From the NCBI RefSeq assembly GCF_016518545.1, contig NZ_JACVTO010000003.1, positions 186,001 through 250,000 on the forward strand: a DNA stretch of 64,000 bases, read 5' to 3'. Below are positions 44,815-54,714 of the stretch, piece by piece. The notes under the pieces are model-generated. The model saw only the letters and a program-made list of their open reading frames with translations, had not been told where the DNA came from and made no database searches. A program made the position numbers and the translations under genes. Source of the DNA: Pseudomonas sp. S30 (GTDB taxonomy: Bacteria; Pseudomonadota; Gammaproteobacteria; Pseudomonadales; Pseudomonadaceae). How positions within the stretch are numbered: position 1 is the first letter of the stretch; every line of letters starts with the position of its first letter.

Positions 44815-45879
44815 TCAGATGACCTTGGCGGCCAGCTCGCCCTTGGCGTAGCGCAGGAACATGGCGTCCAGGGAGACCGGCTTGATCTTCGAGGCGTTGC
44901 CAGCGGTGCCGAAGGCTTCATAGCGGGCGATGCAGATGTCGCGCATGGCTTCGACGGTCTTGGCGAAGTACTTGCGAGGATCGAACTCGGACTTGTTCTG
45001 CTCCAGGAAGCGACGAATCGCACCGGTGGACGCCAAGCGCAGGTCGGTGTCGATGTTGACCTTGCGTACGCCGTGCTTGATGCCTTCGACGATCTCTTCG
45101 ACCGGCACGCCGTAGGTCTCCTTGATGTCACCACCGAACTCGTTGATGATCGCCAGCCAGTCCTGGGGTACCGACGAAGAGCCGTGCATCACCAGGTGGG
45201 TGTCCGGGATGCGCTGGTGAATCGCCTTGATGCGGTCGATCGCCAGGATGTCGCCGGTCGGCGGCTTGGTGAACTTGTAGGCGCCGTGGCTGGTGCCGAT
45301 GGCGATGGCCAGAGCGTCGACCTGGGTCTTCTTGACGAAGTCGGCGGCCTCTTCCGGGTCGGTCAGCATCTGGCTGTGGTCCAGGATGCCCTCGGCGCCG
45401 ACGCCATCTTCTTCACCGGCCTGACCGGTTTCCAGGCTACCCAGGCAACCCAGTTCGCCTTCGACCGACACGCCACAGGCGTGGGCGAATGCCACGGTCT
45501 GCTGGGTCACGCGCACGTTGTACTCGTAGTCCGACGGGGTCTTGCCATCTTCGCGCAGCGAGCCGTCCATCATCACCGAGCTGAAACCCAGCTGGATGGA
45601 GCGCTGGCAGACGTCGGGGCTGGTACCGTGGTCCTGGTGCATGCACACCGGAATGTGCGGGAATTCTTCGATGGCCGCCAGGATCAGGTGACGCAGGAAG
45701 GGGGCACCGGCGTATTTGCGGGCACCGGCGGAAGCCTGGACGATGACCGGAGAGTCGGTCTTGTCGGCCGCTTCCATGATGGCGCGCATCTGCTCGAGGT
45801 TGTTGACGTTGAAAGCTGGGACGCCATAGCCGAACTCGGCGGCGTGGTCCAGCATCTGGCGCATGCTAATGAGTGCCAT
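44815..45879 (-). CDS. fda: Class II fructose-1,6-bisphosphate aldolase
   Basis: 354 residues, the long (Calvin-cycle) subtype of class II aldolase, which interconverts fructose 1,6-bisphosphate with dihydroxyacetone phosphate and glyceraldehyde 3-phosphate. Zinc ligands lie in [22 protein letters not shown] and VMHGSSS, and phosphate contacts in [11 protein letters not shown]. The ATG at 45879 follows GGGAGAGAG. Pseudomonads lack phosphofructokinase, so the enzyme mainly serves gluconeogenesis, in keeping with clustering with tktA, epd and pgk. It is followed by a strong terminator, the end of this minus-strand unit. Confidence 0.95.
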   Translation of the reverse strand: MALISMRQMLDHAAEFGYGVPAFNVNNLEQMRAIMEAADKTDSPVIVQASAGARKYAGAPFLRHLILAAIEEFPHIPVCMHQDHGTSPDVCQRSIQLGFSSVMMDGSLREDGKTPSDYEYNVRVTQQTVAFAHACGVSVEGELGCLGSLETGQAGEEDGVGAEGILDHSQMLTDPEEAADFVKKTQVDALAIAIGTSHGAYKFTKPPTGDILAIDRIKAIHQRIPDTHLVMHGSSSVPQDWLAIINEFGGDIKETYGVPVEEIVEGIKHGVRKVNIDTDLRLASTGAIRRFLEQNKSEFDPRKYFAKTVEAMRDICIARYEAFGTAGNASKIKPVSLDAMFLRYAKGELAAKVI

Positions 45880-45978
45880 TGTGTATCTCTCTCCCGACAA
45901 GCGTCGTTGTTTCGTGCAAGCCTGCCGCAGGGGCGGTTGCTGTTCAAGTAGTGTGGACCGCCGTGGCGGACCGGCCAA

Positions 45979-46305
45979 TCACGGCGCCTTGCAGCCCCGC
46001 CCAATCAGATCGTTGGTCGCTTCCCAGTACGCCAGGCCTTCGTCGCCCTTGATATGGAAGGCGAGCACGCCATCGCTGTACAACGCACCCGAGGCACCCG
46101 GCTCGCTCTTGAGCCGATAGACCTGCTCGGCGCCACCCAGGCGCACGTCCACCGTCTGCCGCGAGGCGTCGGCATAGCGCCACAGCACCTCGGCCTGACT
46201 GTCGCAGACCCAGCGCGTCCAGTTGTCCGCCGGAGCGGAAGACGGTTGCAGCAGCGAGCAACCGGCCAGTGACGCCAGGGCCAGTGCGGCCATCAACGCT
46301 TTCAT
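45979..46305 (-). CDS. MliC-like lysozyme-inhibitor lipoprotein
   Basis: 108 residues. The signal peptide has lipobox LAGC with Cys16 as the lipidated residue. The mature part matches the MliC fold: WVCDSQAEVLWRYAD, then VYRLKSEPGASGALYSDGVLAFHIKGDEG, where MliC proteins insert a Ser/Lys-containing loop into the active site of c-type lysozyme. One Cys near each end (Cys34 and Cys105) would form the family disulfide. It is a periplasmic, membrane-anchored protein lying between fda and a small lipoprotein gene. Function is inferred from fold pattern only. Confidence 0.72.
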   Translation of the reverse strand: MKALMAALALASLAGCSLLQPSSAPADNWTRWVCDSQAEVLWRYADASRQTVDVRLGGAEQVYRLKSEPGASGALYSDGVLAFHIKGDEGLAYWEATNDLIGRGCKAP

Positions 46306-46356
46306 CGCGTATCCTCGGTTCGGTCCCGTGGTGAGGCCATCGTCGCCAGGCCCATC

Positions 46357-46387
46357 CCCCGCAGGAGCGGGTTCGCTCGCGAACGCC
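46357..46387. repeat. Degenerate REP-like element
   Basis: GCAGGAGCGGGTTCGCTCGC followed by GAACGCC resembles the common P. putida REP consensus (GTAGGAGCGGG...CCCGCGAAG) with several changes. Its core GTTCGC-TC-GCGAAC is a perfect hairpin. It lies between two small lipoprotein genes. Confidence 0.45.
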
Positions 46388-46445
46388 TCACCACCGACCC
46401 ATTGTTCAAGACCACAAAACGGCCCATCCGTTGCCCGCTACCCGA

Positions 46446-46664
46446 TCAGGGGCAGCCGGGCGCCTGGCGCTGGTGCTCGTCATCGTACTTTTCCAGACCA
46501 TCCGGCCCCAGGCGCTTGTTGATCACCGGAACCGTCTCGGCCTGCCACTGGGACTGGTAGCAGCCGCCCTTGGGCACGTCGGTCGGCTGGCTGTCCGCCG
46601 GCCGATCGCTCGAACAGGCGCCCAGCAGCGCGGCCAGGATCATCACAGGCAATTGCTTGACCAT
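46446..46664 (-). CDS. Small conserved-looking lipoprotein of unknown function
   Basis: 72 residues beginning MVKQLPVMILAALLGACSSD, with lipobox LGAC (Cys17). The mature part has two more cysteines (KGGCYQSQWQ and APGCP) that could form a disulfide, and a WQAETVPVINKRLGPDGLEKYD segment. I do not recognise the family. GGGAG precedes the ATG by seven bases. It lies 32 bases after pgk and is probably co-transcribed with it. Confidence 0.75.
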   Translation of the reverse strand: MVKQLPVMILAALLGACSSDRPADSQPTDVPKGGCYQSQWQAETVPVINKRLGPDGLEKYDDEHQRQAPGCP

Positions 46665-46696
46665 CAGGTCGCTCCCTTTGCCGGACGCCATGCCGA

Positions 46697-47860
46697 TCAG
46701 CCCTTGGCCCGCTCTTCGAGCACCGCCACGGCAGGCAGCACCTTGCCCTCGACGAACTCGAGGAACGCGCCGCCACCGGTGGAAATGTAGGAGATCTGGT
46801 CGCCGACGCCGTATTTGTCGATGGCCGCCAAGGTGTCGCCGCCGCCGGCGATGGAGAACGCCGCGCTGTCGGCGATAGCCTTGGCCAGCACCTGGGTGCC
46901 GTTGCCGAACTGGTCGAACTCGAACACCCCGACCGGGCCGTTCCACAGAATGGTCTTCGACGACTTCAGCAGCTCGGCGAACTGCGCCGCGGTCTGCGGG
47001 CCGATGTCCAGGATCATGTCGTCGGCCGCCACGTCGGCGATGGCCTTGACGGTGGCCTCGGCGCTCTCGGCGAACTGCTTGGCGACCACCACGTCCACCG
47101 GCAGCGGCACGCTCACCTTGGCGGCGATGGCCTTGGCGGTGTCCACCAGGTCCGGCTCGTACAGCGACTTGCCGACCGGGTGACCGGCGGCGGCGAGGAA
47201 GGTGTTGGCGATGCCGCCGCCGACGATCAACTGGTCGCAGACGCCGGACAGGCTGTTGAGCACGTCGAGCTTGGTGGACACCTTGGAGCCGGCGACGATC
47301 GCCGCCATCGGCTTGGCCGGCGCCTTCAGCGCCTTGCCCAGGGCGTCCAGCTCGGCGGCCAGCAGCGGGCCGGCCGCCGCGACCTTGGCGAACTTGGCCA
47401 CGCCGTGGGTGGAACCTTCGGCGCGGTGGGCGGTGCCGAAGGCGTCCATCACGAAGACGTCGCACAGGGCGGCATAGTTCTGCGCCAGCTCGTCGGCGTT
47501 CTTCTTCTCGCCCTTGTTGAAGCGCACGTTCTCGAACAGCACCAGGTCACCGGCCTTCACCTCGACACCGTCGAGGTAGTCCGCCACCAGCGGCACGTCG
47601 CGGCCCAGGGCCTTGCTCAGGTAGTCGGCCACCGGCTTGAGGCTGTTCTCCTGGGAGAACTCACCTTCGCTCGGACGCCCCAGGTGCGAGCAGACCATCA
47701 CGGCCGCGCCCTTCTCCAGGGCCAGCTTGAGGGTCGGCAGCGCGGCCAGGATGCGCGCATCGCTGGTGACCACGCCGTCCTTCACGGGGACGTTGAGGTC
47801 TTCGCGGATCAATACGCGCTGACCTTGCAGGTCGAGGTCGGTCATCTTCAACACGGTCAT
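46697..47860 (-). CDS. pgk: Phosphoglycerate kinase
   Basis: 387 residues, typical length. The N-terminal catalytic and substrate region is [24 protein letters not shown] binds phosphoglycerate, and the C-terminal nucleotide domain includes [17 protein letters not shown] and [16 protein letters not shown]. It transfers phosphate from 1,3-bisphosphoglycerate to ADP, or the reverse in gluconeogenesis. Its ATG overlaps the epd stop (ATGA), indicating translational coupling in the tktA-epd-pgk-fda unit. Confidence 0.96.
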   Translation of the reverse strand: MTVLKMTDLDLQGQRVLIREDLNVPVKDGVVTSDARILAALPTLKLALEKGAAVMVCSHLGRPSEGEFSQENSLKPVADYLSKALGRDVPLVADYLDGVEVKAGDLVLFENVRFNKGEKKNADELAQNYAALCDVFVMDAFGTAHRAEGSTHGVAKFAKVAAAGPLLAAELDALGKALKAPAKPMAAIVAGSKVSTKLDVLNSLSGVCDQLIVGGGIANTFLAAAGHPVGKSLYEPDLVDTAKAIAAKVSVPLPVDVVVAKQFAESAEATVKAIADVAADDMILDIGPQTAAQFAELLKSSKTILWNGPVGVFEFDQFGNGTQVLAKAIADSAAFSIAGGGDTLAAIDKYGVGDQISYISTGGGAFLEFVEGKVLPAVAVLEERAKG

Positions 47861-48933
47861 GAATGCAGTCCTTCAGGGCTGTTTACGGCGGTTTTGTGGA
47901 CGACGTGCAGGTAGTGTTCCGCGACGTCGAGCATACGGTTGGCGAAGCCCCATTCGTTGTCGAACCAGGCCAGCAGGTTCACCAGGCGCGGGCCGCTGAC
48001 TCGGGTCTGGCTGGCATCGACGATGGCCGAATGCGGATCGTGGTTGAAATCGCAACTGGCATGGGGCAGCTCGGTATAGGCCAGCAGGCCCTTGAGCGGG
48101 CCGTCCAGCGCGGCGTCGCGCAGCACCCGGTTGACCTCGGCGGCATCGGTGTCGCGCGCGGTCTGCAGGGTGATGTCCAGGCACGACACGTTGACGGTCG
48201 GCACGCGTACCGCTTTGGCCTGGATTCGCCCGGCAAGTTCCGGCAGCAGGCGCTCGATGCCGCGGGCCAGGCCCGTGGACACCGGGATCACCGACTGGAA
48301 GGCCGAGCGCGTACGGCGCAGGTCCTCATGGTGGTAGGCGTCGATCACCGGCTGGTCGTTCATCGCCGAATGGATGGTGGTGATCTGCACGTACTCGATG
48401 CCGAACGCCTGGTCCAGCACGCGCAGCAACGGCACCCCGCAGTTGGTGGTGCACGAGGCGTTGGAGACCAACCGCTCCTGGCCGGTCAGGCCGTGCTGGT
48501 TGATGCCATACACCACCGTGGCGTCGACATCCGCCTCGCTGGCCATGGGCTGGGAAAACAGCACGCGGGGTGCGCCGGACTCGATGAAGCGCATGCCGTC
48601 GGCACGGGTGTGCCAGGCACCGGAGCATTCGAGCACCAGGTCCACGTCCAGGGCGGTCCAGTCGATGCCCTCGGGGGTGGCGCTGCGCAGCACCTTCACG
48701 CAGTCGCCATTGATGTGCAGGCAGTCACCCTCGACCCTGACCTCGCCCGGAAAGCGACCGTGGGTCGAGTCGAAGCGGGTCAGGTATTCCAGGCTGGCCT
48801 GGTCGGCCAGGTCGTTCAGCGCGACGATCTCGAAGCCGGCATTCGCCCCACGCTCGACCAGCGCGCGCAGGACGCAGCGGCCGATGCGGCCGTAACCGTT
48901 GAGTGCAACCTTGTAGGGACGAGCTTGGGTCAT
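47857..48933 (-). CDS. epd: D-erythrose-4-phosphate dehydrogenase (GAPDH family)
   Basis: 358 residues of the GAPDH fold. NAD binding starts at [18 protein letters not shown], the catalytic Cys lies in [10 protein letters not shown], and [14 protein letters not shown] closes the domain. Position between tktA and pgk, together with its divergence from glycolytic GAPDH, favours Epd, which oxidises erythrose 4-phosphate for pyridoxal phosphate synthesis. A true GAPDH role cannot be excluded. The ATG at 48933 has a weak binding site, and the REP hairpin pair lies between it and tktA. Confidence 0.88.
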   Translation of the reverse strand: MTQARPYKVALNGYGRIGRCVLRALVERGANAGFEIVALNDLADQASLEYLTRFDSTHGRFPGEVRVEGDCLHINGDCVKVLRSATPEGIDWTALDVDLVLECSGAWHTRADGMRFIESGAPRVLFSQPMASEADVDATVVYGINQHGLTGQERLVSNASCTTNCGVPLLRVLDQAFGIEYVQITTIHSAMNDQPVIDAYHHEDLRRTRSAFQSVIPVSTGLARGIERLLPELAGRIQAKAVRVPTVNVSCLDITLQTARDTDAAEVNRVLRDAALDGPLKGLLAYTELPHASCDFNHDPHSAIVDASQTRVSGPRLVNLLAWFDNEWGFANRMLDVAEHYLHVVHKTAVNSPEGLHS

Positions 48934-48981
48934 TCGCGACTCGCTAACGCATGATGGCCATCGGAGCCGCGACGCAGCCCA

Positions 48982-49051
48982 TCGCGACACAAGGCCGCTT
49001 CCACAGGGCACGGAGCGAGCAGTGCCTTGTGGAAGCGGCCTTGTGTCGCGA
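48982..49051. repeat. Inverted pair of REP elements (REPIN/BIME-like)
   Basis: A 29-bp arm at 48982-49010 (starting TCGCGACACAAGGCCGCTTC) and its inverse at 49023-49051 match at 28 of 29 positions around a 12-base loop. The core is the REP type frequent in the P. putida group. It lies in the tktA-epd spacer, where it could reduce read-through or stabilise transcript ends. Confidence 0.85.
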
Positions 49052-49053
49052 AA

Positions 49054-49070
49054 CGAGGGCATCGCCCTCG
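49054..49070 (-). terminator. Short stem-loop after tktA
   Basis: CGAGGGC (49054-49060) pairs with GCCCTCG (49064-49070) over a 3-base loop, 17 bases past the tktA stop. Only TTT follows on the minus strand. With the adjacent REP pair it may attenuate transcription into epd. Confidence 0.45.
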
Positions 49071-49086
49071 CTTCGCCCGGCAGGGA

Positions 49087-51084
49087 TCAGTCTTCCAGCA
49101 GTTCCTCGGCGGTGCCCAGGATGTTCTCCAGGGTGAAGCCGAACTCCTCGAACAGCGCAGCGGCAGGGGCCGATTCGCCGTAGGTGGTCATGCCGATGAC
49201 ACGACCTTCGAGGCCGACGTACTTGTACCAGAAGTCGGCATGGGCCGCTTCGATGGCGATACGCGCCCCCACTTCCAGCGGCAGTACCGACTGCTTGTAG
49301 GCGGCGTCCTGGGCATCGAACACGCTGGTGCTCGGCATGGACACCACGCGCACCTGGCGACCCTGCGCGCTGAGCGCGTCGAAGGCCTGTACGGCCAGGC
49401 CCACTTCCGAACCCGTGGCGATCAGGATCAGTTCCGGCTCGCCGGCGCAGTCCTTGAGCACGTAGCCACCACGGGCGATGTCGGCGATCTGCTGGGCGCT
49501 GCGCGGCTGGTGCTGCAGGTTCTGACGCGAGAAGATCAGTGCCGATGGCCCGTCCTTGCGCTCCAGCGCGGCTTTCCAGGCCACCGCCGACTCGACCGCG
49601 TCGCCCGGACGCCAGGTGTCCAGGTTCGGCGTGGTGCGCAGGCTGGTCAGTTGCTCGATCGGCTGGTGGGTCGGACCGTCCTCGCCCAGACCGATGGAGT
49701 CGTGGGTATAGACGTGCACCACGCGCTGCTTCATCAGCGCCGACATGCGCACCGCGTTGCGCGCATATTCCATGAACATCAGGAAGGTCGCGCCATAGGG
49801 CAGCAGGCCGCCGTGCAGGGTCAGGCCGTTCATGATGGCGGTCATGCCGAACTCGCGCACGCCGTAGAACAGGTAGTTGCCGCTGGCATCGACGGCATCC
49901 ACGCCCTTGCAGCCCTTCCACAGGGTGAGGTTGGAGCCGGCCAGGTCGGCCGAGCCACCGAGCAGTTCAGGCAGCAGCGGGCCGAAGGCGTTGAGGGTAT
50001 TCTGGCTAGCCTTGCGGCTGGCGATGGTTTCACCCTTGGCGGCCACGTCCTCGATGTACTGCTGGGCTTTCTCGGCGAAGTCGGCTGGCAGCTCGCCGGC
50101 GGTGCGGCGCTGGAATTCGGCGGCCAGCTCCGGGAAGGCCTTGGCGTAGGCGTCGAAGCGCTGGTTCCACTCGGCTTCGGCCTGGGCACCGGCCTGCTTG
50201 GCATCCCACTCGGCATAGATGTCCGCAGGAATCTCGAACGGGCCGTGATTCCAGTTCAGCTGCTTGCGGGCCAGGGCGATTTCATCGGTGCCCAGTGGCG
50301 CGCCGTGGCTGTCTTCCTTGCCTTGCTTGTTCGGCGAGCCGAAGCCGATGATGGTCTTGCAGCAGATCAGCGTCGGACGGTCGCTTTTGCGCGCGGTCTC
50401 GATGGCGGTCTTGATCTCTTCGGCGTCGTGACCGTTGACGTTGCGGATCACCTGCCAGTTGTAGGCTTCGAAGCGTGCCGGGGTGTTGTCGGTGAACCAG
50501 CCATGGACTTCGCCATCGATGGAAATACCGTTGTCGTCGTAGAAGGCGATCAGCTTGTTCAGGCCCAGGGTGCCGGCCAGGGAAGCCACTTCATGGGAAA
50601 TGCCTTCCATCATGCAGCCATCACCCATGAACACATAGGTATGGTGATCGACGATGGCGTGACCTTCGCGGTTGAACTGGGCGGCCATGATCTTTTCCGC
50701 CAGGGCGAAGCCCACGGCGTTGGCGATGCCCTGGCCGAGCGGGCCGGTGGTGGTCTCCACGCCCGGGGTGTAGCCGTGTTCGGGGTGACCCGGGGTGCGG
50801 CTGTGCAACTGGCGGAAGCCTTTGAGATCGTCGATCGACAGGTCGTAGCCGGTCAGGTGCAGCAGCGAGTAGATCAGCATCGAGCCGTGACCGTTGGACA
50901 GCACGAAGCGGTCACGGTCGGCGAAGCCCGGGTTGCTCGGGTTGTGCTTGAGAAAGTCGCGCCAAAGCACTTCGGCGATATCCGCCATGCCCATGGGGGC
51001 ACCGGGATGGCCGCTGTTGGCCTTTTGCACGGCATCCATGCTGAGGGCACGAATGGCGTTGGCACGATCACGACGGCTGGGCAT
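49087..51084 (-). CDS. tktA: Transketolase
   Basis: 665 residues, standard length. The thiamine diphosphate motif GDG...N is in [15 protein letters not shown] to FYDDN. Substrate-binding histidines occur in [15 protein letters not shown] and [14 protein letters not shown], and the pyrimidine-domain Glu occurs in [16 protein letters not shown]. It moves two-carbon units between sugar phosphates in the pentose phosphate pathway. The ATG at 51084 follows AGGAG by seven bases. It is the first gene of the tktA-epd-pgk-fda unit and is divergent from sahR across 246 bp. Confidence 0.96.
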   Translation of the reverse strand: MPSRRDRANAIRALSMDAVQKANSGHPGAPMGMADIAEVLWRDFLKHNPSNPGFADRDRFVLSNGHGSMLIYSLLHLTGYDLSIDDLKGFRQLHSRTPGHPEHGYTPGVETTTGPLGQGIANAVGFALAEKIMAAQFNREGHAIVDHHTYVFMGDGCMMEGISHEVASLAGTLGLNKLIAFYDDNGISIDGEVHGWFTDNTPARFEAYNWQVIRNVNGHDAEEIKTAIETARKSDRPTLICCKTIIGFGSPNKQGKEDSHGAPLGTDEIALARKQLNWNHGPFEIPADIYAEWDAKQAGAQAEAEWNQRFDAYAKAFPELAAEFQRRTAGELPADFAEKAQQYIEDVAAKGETIASRKASQNTLNAFGPLLPELLGGSADLAGSNLTLWKGCKGVDAVDASGNYLFYGVREFGMTAIMNGLTLHGGLLPYGATFLMFMEYARNAVRMSALMKQRVVHVYTHDSIGLGEDGPTHQPIEQLTSLRTTPNLDTWRPGDAVESAVAWKAALERKDGPSALIFSRQNLQHQPRSAQQIADIARGGYVLKDCAGEPELILIATGSEVGLAVQAFDALSAQGRQVRVVSMPSTSVFDAQDAAYKQSVLPLEVGARIAIEAAHADFWYKYVGLEGRVIGMTTYGESAPAAALFEEFGFTLENILGTAEELLED

Positions 51085-51266
51085 CGCTGGTCTCCTGAGG
51101 CTTGAAGAGGTGGTGTCACGAAAAAGACGGCCATTTTCCCCCACTGCGCGGCCAGGGGCAAACATTTCGAGCTTCGAGCGGCATGTGTAGGGTGGCAAAC
51201 CCCCACCCTGCATTACCGCCTGTCGCCTGGCCTGGCGCCCGGGGCCGGTCGTTCTGAAGCACATCT

Positions 51267-51290
51267 CAATATCAAAACTTTTTGATATTG
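51267..51290. promoter_or_regulatory. 24-bp palindromic operator upstream of sahR-metK
   Basis: CAATATCAAAA and TTTTGATATTG are perfect 11-bp inverted arms with a two-base centre (CT). This is the form of an ArsR-family operator. It lies directly upstream of the ArsR-type gene at 51331, so autoregulation is the simplest reading; control of the divergent tktA is possible. Confidence 0.8.
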
Positions 51291-51293
51291 CAC

Positions 51294-51322
51294 TTGCGAG
51301 CTCGGGTTGGCCTGACTAGACT
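51294..51322 (+). promoter_or_regulatory. Predicted sahR promoter giving a near-leaderless mRNA
   Basis: TTGCGA (51294-51299), a 17-bp spacer, and TAGACT (51317-51322). A start seven bases later falls at or next to the ATG at 51331, and no Shine-Dalgarno sequence is present. Confidence 0.55.
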
Positions 51323-51330
51323 CCCGCCCC

Positions 51331-52329
51331 ATGAACCTTCAAGCGCCCGCCGCCCCTCATCGCAGCGAACAGCTCACCGCCCTGTGCAAGGCCGGTGGTG
51401 ACCCGCTGCGCCTGAACGTGCTGCGCGCGCTGGCCAGCGATTCGTTCGGCGTGCTCGAACTGGCGCAGATCTTCGACATCGGCCAGTCGGGCATGAGCCA
51501 TCATCTGAAGGTGCTGGCCCAGGCCGAGCTGGTGGCCACGCGCCGCGAAGGCAACGCGATCTTCTATCGCCGCGCCCTGCCGGACAGCCAGCGTCAGGGC
51601 GGACGCCTGCATTCGGCGCTGCTCGAGGAAGTCGACGGCCTTGCGCTGAGCCACGACGTGCAGGCGCGCATCGCCCAGGTGCAGCAGCGTCGTGCGGCCA
51701 CCAGCCAGGATTTCTTCCTGCGCGTGGAGGAGAAATTCCGCGCCCAGCAGGACCTGATCGCCGGCTTGCCGCAATACCGCGAAAGCCTCCTGGCGCTGCT
51801 GGACAAACTGCACTTCGGTGCCCAAGCCTGCGCACTGGAAGTCGGCCCTGGTGACGGCGGTTTTCTTCCCGACCTGGCGCGCCGCTTCAACCACGTCACG
51901 GCGCTGGACAACAGCCCGACCATGCTCGAACTGGCCCGCCAGGTCTGCGAGCGCGAAGCCCTGGACAACGTCGACCTGCAACTGGCAGACGCTCTGGACA
52001 GCGCCCAGCCGCAGGCCGACTGCGTGGTGCTGAACATGGTCCTGCATCACTTCAGCGAACCGGCCGAGGCCTTGCGCCTGCTGGCCGGGCGGGTAAAGGC
52101 CGGTGGCAGCCTGCTGATCACCGAGCTGTGCAGCCATGACCAGGGCTGGGCCCGCCAGGCTTGCGGCGACCTCTGGCTGGGCTTCGAACAGGACGATCTG
52201 GCCCGCTGGGCCGCGTCCGCCGGGCTCACCCCTGGCGACAGCCTCTACGTAGGCTTGCGTAACGGTTTCCAGATCCAGGTCCGGCATTTCCAGCGGGCCG
52301 CTGGCGACATTCACATCGGTACATTCTAG
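51331..52329 (+). CDS. sahR: ArsR-family regulator fused to a SAM-dependent methyltransferase domain (SahR-like)
   Basis: 332 residues. An ArsR winged helix lies at about 15-95 (DPLRLNVLRALASDSFGVLELAQIF, then MSHHLKVLAQAELVATRREGN). A class I methyltransferase domain follows at about 140-310, with SAM motif I ALEVGPGDGGFLPDL and an acidic motif II ALDNSP. This fusion, placed 12 bp before metK, is that of SahR, a regulator of the activated-methyl cycle that responds to S-adenosylhomocysteine; the methyltransferase fold probably serves as the sensor. A 24-bp palindrome lies upstream. Whether it still methylates anything cannot be told. Confidence 0.8.
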   Translation: MNLQAPAAPHRSEQLTALCKAGGDPLRLNVLRALASDSFGVLELAQIFDIGQSGMSHHLKVLAQAELVATRREGNAIFYRRALPDSQRQGGRLHSALLEEVDGLALSHDVQARIAQVQQRRAATSQDFFLRVEEKFRAQQDLIAGLPQYRESLLALLDKLHFGAQACALEVGPGDGGFLPDLARRFNHVTALDNSPTMLELARQVCEREALDNVDLQLADALDSAQPQADCVVLNMVLHHFSEPAEALRLLAGRVKAGGSLLITELCSHDQGWARQACGDLWLGFEQDDLARWAASAGLTPGDSLYVGLRNGFQIQVRHFQRAAGDIHIGTF

Positions 52330-52341
52330 GAACCCTTCGAG

Positions 52342-53532
52342 ATGAGCGAATACTCCCTTTTCACCTCCGAGTCCGTGTCCGAAGGGCATCCGGACAAGAT
52401 CGCCGACCAGATCTCCGATGCGGTCCTGGACGCGATCATCGCCCAGGACAAGTACGCCCGCGTGGCCTGTGAGACGTTGGTCAAGACCGGCGTGGCGATC
52501 ATCGCCGGCGAAGTCACCACCTCGGCCTGGGTCGACCTGGAAGAGCTGGTGCGCAAGGTCATCATCGACATCGGCTACAACAGCTCCGACGTCGGCTTCG
52601 ACGGGGCCACCTGCGCGGTGATGAACATCATCGGCAAGCAGTCGGTGGACATCGCCCAGGGCGTCGACCGCTCCAAGCCCGAAGACCAGGGCGCCGGCGA
52701 CCAGGGCCTGATGTTCGGCTACGCCAGCAACGAGACCGACGTGCTCATGCCGGCGCCGATCTGCTTCTCCCATCGCCTGGTCGAGCGCCAGGCCGAAGCG
52801 CGCAAGTCCAGGCTGCTGCCCTGGCTGCGCCCGGATGCCAAGTCGCAGGTGACCTGCCGCTACGAGAACGGCAAGGTGGTGGGCATCGACGCGGTGGTGC
52901 TGTCGACCCAGCACAACCCGGAGGTCTCCCAGAAAGACCTGCAGGAAGCGGTGATGGAGCTGATCGTCAAGCACACCCTGCCGGCCGAACTGCTGCACAA
53001 GGGCACCCAGTTCCACATCAACCCCACCGGCAACTTCATCATCGGCGGCCCGGTGGGCGACTGCGGCCTGACCGGTCGCAAGATCATCGTCGACTCCTAC
53101 GGCGGCATGGCCCGTCATGGTGGCGGCGCGTTCTCCGGCAAGGACCCGTCCAAGGTCGACCGTTCCGCGGCCTACGCCGGTCGCTACGTGGCCAAGAACA
53201 TCGTCGCCGCGGGCCTGGCCGAGCGCTGCGAGATCCAGGTGTCCTACGCCATCGGCGTGGCCCAGCCGACCTCCATTTCGATCAACACCTTCGGCACCGG
53301 CAAGGTTTCCGATGAGAAGATCGTGCAACTGGTGCGCGAGTGCTTCGACCTGCGCCCGTACGCCATCACCAAGATGCTCGACCTGCTCCACCCGATGTAC
53401 CAGGAAACCGCCGCCTACGGCCACTTCGGCCGCGAGCCGCAGCGCAAGACCGTGGGCGACGACACCTTCACCACCTTCACCTGGGAGCGCACCGACCGCG
53501 CCGCCGCCCTGCGCGACGCTGCCGGCCTGTAA
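52342..53532 (+). CDS. metK: S-adenosylmethionine synthetase
   Basis: 396 residues. The signature motifs are intact: [19 protein letters not shown] (with His16 for ATP), the flexible loop [12 protein letters not shown], and the glycine-rich [19 protein letters not shown]. It makes SAM from methionine and ATP. It begins 12 bases after sahR and is certainly co-transcribed with it. A strong intrinsic terminator follows 19 bases after the stop. Confidence 0.97.
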   Translation: MSEYSLFTSESVSEGHPDKIADQISDAVLDAIIAQDKYARVACETLVKTGVAIIAGEVTTSAWVDLEELVRKVIIDIGYNSSDVGFDGATCAVMNIIGKQSVDIAQGVDRSKPEDQGAGDQGLMFGYASNETDVLMPAPICFSHRLVERQAEARKSRLLPWLRPDAKSQVTCRYENGKVVGIDAVVLSTQHNPEVSQKDLQEAVMELIVKHTLPAELLHKGTQFHINPTGNFIIGGPVGDCGLTGRKIIVDSYGGMARHGGGAFSGKDPSKVDRSAAYAGRYVAKNIVAAGLAERCEIQVSYAIGVAQPTSISINTFGTGKVSDEKIVQLVRECFDLRPYAITKMLDLLHPMYQETAAYGHFGREPQRKTVGDDTFTTFTWERTDRAAALRDAAGL

Positions 53533-53551
53533 ACTCGCCTGCCGTGAACCG

Positions 53552-53583
53552 GCCCCTGCCGAGCGATCGGCAGGGGCTTTTTT
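53552..53583 (+). terminator. Intrinsic terminator of sahR-metK
   Basis: A perfect 11-bp stem (GCCCCTGCCGA and TCGGCAGGGGC) with a GCGA tetraloop is followed by six T (53578-53583). Confidence 0.95.
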
Positions 53584-53728
53584 ATGTTCCGACAAGTCAG
53601 CTGAACCACAAATCACGTAGGCGCTTTCTGCATCTTTGCGTGAATACCGCCCGTGCGGTTTCCAAACGGGCAAAATCCGGGCAGGATTTCTTTTTTTGTC
53701 ACCCCGCCCTGAAAAGAGGCTCCAGTTC

Positions 53729-54124
53729 ATGAAATCAGTATCCACGCTCGTTCTGCTGGCCGCCCTCGGCCTGGCCACCGGCCCTCTCCAGGCCGCCGAG
53801 CCCGACGCCGGCCTGACCGGCTGCGCCGCCAAGCGCAGCGCCATCGAGAACCAGTTGAACGAAGCGCGCGCCCATCGCAACGCCGACCAGGCCGCCGGCC
53901 TGGAAAAGGCTCTGGCTGAAGTCACCGCCAATTGCACCGACAGCGGCCTGCGCAAGGAGCGCGAGCAGAAGGTGCTGGACGCCCGCCACGAAGTCGCCCA
54001 GCGCACCAAGGACCTGGACAAGGCCATGAAGAAAGGCGATTCGGAGAAGATCAACAAGCGCAAGGAGAAGCTCGCCGAGTCCAAGAAGGAACTTCAGGAA
54101 GCGGTGGACGAGCTCGAGCGCTGA
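53729..54124 (+). CDS. Periplasmic DUF1090-family protein
   Basis: 131 residues. The signal peptide MKSVSTLVLLAALGLATGPLQA is followed by a mature domain starting EPDAGLTGCAAKRSAIENQL, with cysteines at about 33 and 70 that could pair. It ends in a highly charged, probably coiled-coil helix rich in Lys and Glu (about 80-131). This is the DUF1090/YqjC pattern, for which no function is known. AGAGG lies ten bases before the ATG. It is convergent with the cytochrome c' gene, with 24 bases between stops. Confidence 0.82.
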   Translation: MKSVSTLVLLAALGLATGPLQAAEPDAGLTGCAAKRSAIENQLNEARAHRNADQAAGLEKALAEVTANCTDSGLRKEREQKVLDARHEVAQRTKDLDKAMKKGDSEKINKRKEKLAESKKELQEAVDELER

Positions 54125-54148
54125 TCACCGCACTCGGAAGATCGCGGC

Positions 54149-54598
54149 TCAGTGCGTACGAAATTGCGCATGACAGGCCTGGCACGCCGCTTCGACACGG
54201 TCCATGGGCGGCTTGAGCGCCCCCTTGTCCAGCGGCGAGGCCGCCGTGACCTGCACCAGTTCACCGGTGGCGCGTTCCAGGTCGCGGGCCAGCGCCTCGA
54301 ACTGCGCCTGACGCGCCCACACTTCCGGCCGCGCGCTGCTGTCACCGCCATCGCGCACCTTCGGGAAATGCGCCCAAGGCTGATGGGCCAGGGCGTCCAG
54401 ACGCGCCGCGCCGTCCTTGAAGCCACTCGCCTGAAAAGGCAGGCGGCCGCGCAGCATGCCGCCCAGGTCTTCGCTGGTGCGCAGCATGTCCTTGAAGATC
54501 GCCTTGCGCTGCGCCAGGGGCGAGTTCGGGTCGACGCGCTCGCAGGCACAGAGTGCGAGGGTGGCGAGCAGCACTGCGGTCAATCGCTTGCACATCAT
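54149..54598 (-). CDS. Cytochrome c' (class II c-type), possibly lipid-anchored
   Basis: 149 residues. The haem-binding CxxCH lies at the C-terminus (CQACHAQFR), as in class II cytochromes c', after a four-helix-bundle-like sequence beginning AQRKAIFKDMLRTSEDLGGML. The N-terminus is a short signal (MMCKRLTAVLLATLALCAC) in which Cys19 could be lipidated, although Cys at -2 of the lipobox is unusual. Cytochromes c' bind NO and may protect against it. Two adjacent ATGs (54598 and 54595) are possible starts and neither has a clear binding site. Confidence 0.75.
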   Translation of the reverse strand: MMCKRLTAVLLATLALCACERVDPNSPLAQRKAIFKDMLRTSEDLGGMLRGRLPFQASGFKDGAARLDALAHQPWAHFPKVRDGGDSSARPEVWARQAQFEALARDLERATGELVQVTAASPLDKGALKPPMDRVEAACQACHAQFRTH

Positions 54599-54714
54599 GG
54601 TGACATCGGCCAAGGGAGTCGGGCGCGCAGTATCGCTGGCGCAGCGCAAAAGACCAATAGCCACACAAATCACAAGGACGAAAACCTGTCTTCGTCCCCC
54701 ACAGGATCGTATTC

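Noticed and set aside
43350..45134. Longer version of the diguanylate cyclase starting inside fda
   Set aside because: The extra N-terminal part is out-of-frame fda and crosses the fda terminator; the GTG at 44633 with GGAG is the better start.
51316..54084. 922-codon open frame on the minus strand
   Set aside because: Antisense to sahR, metK and the DUF1090 gene, running through the metK terminator; composition is that of a shadow frame.
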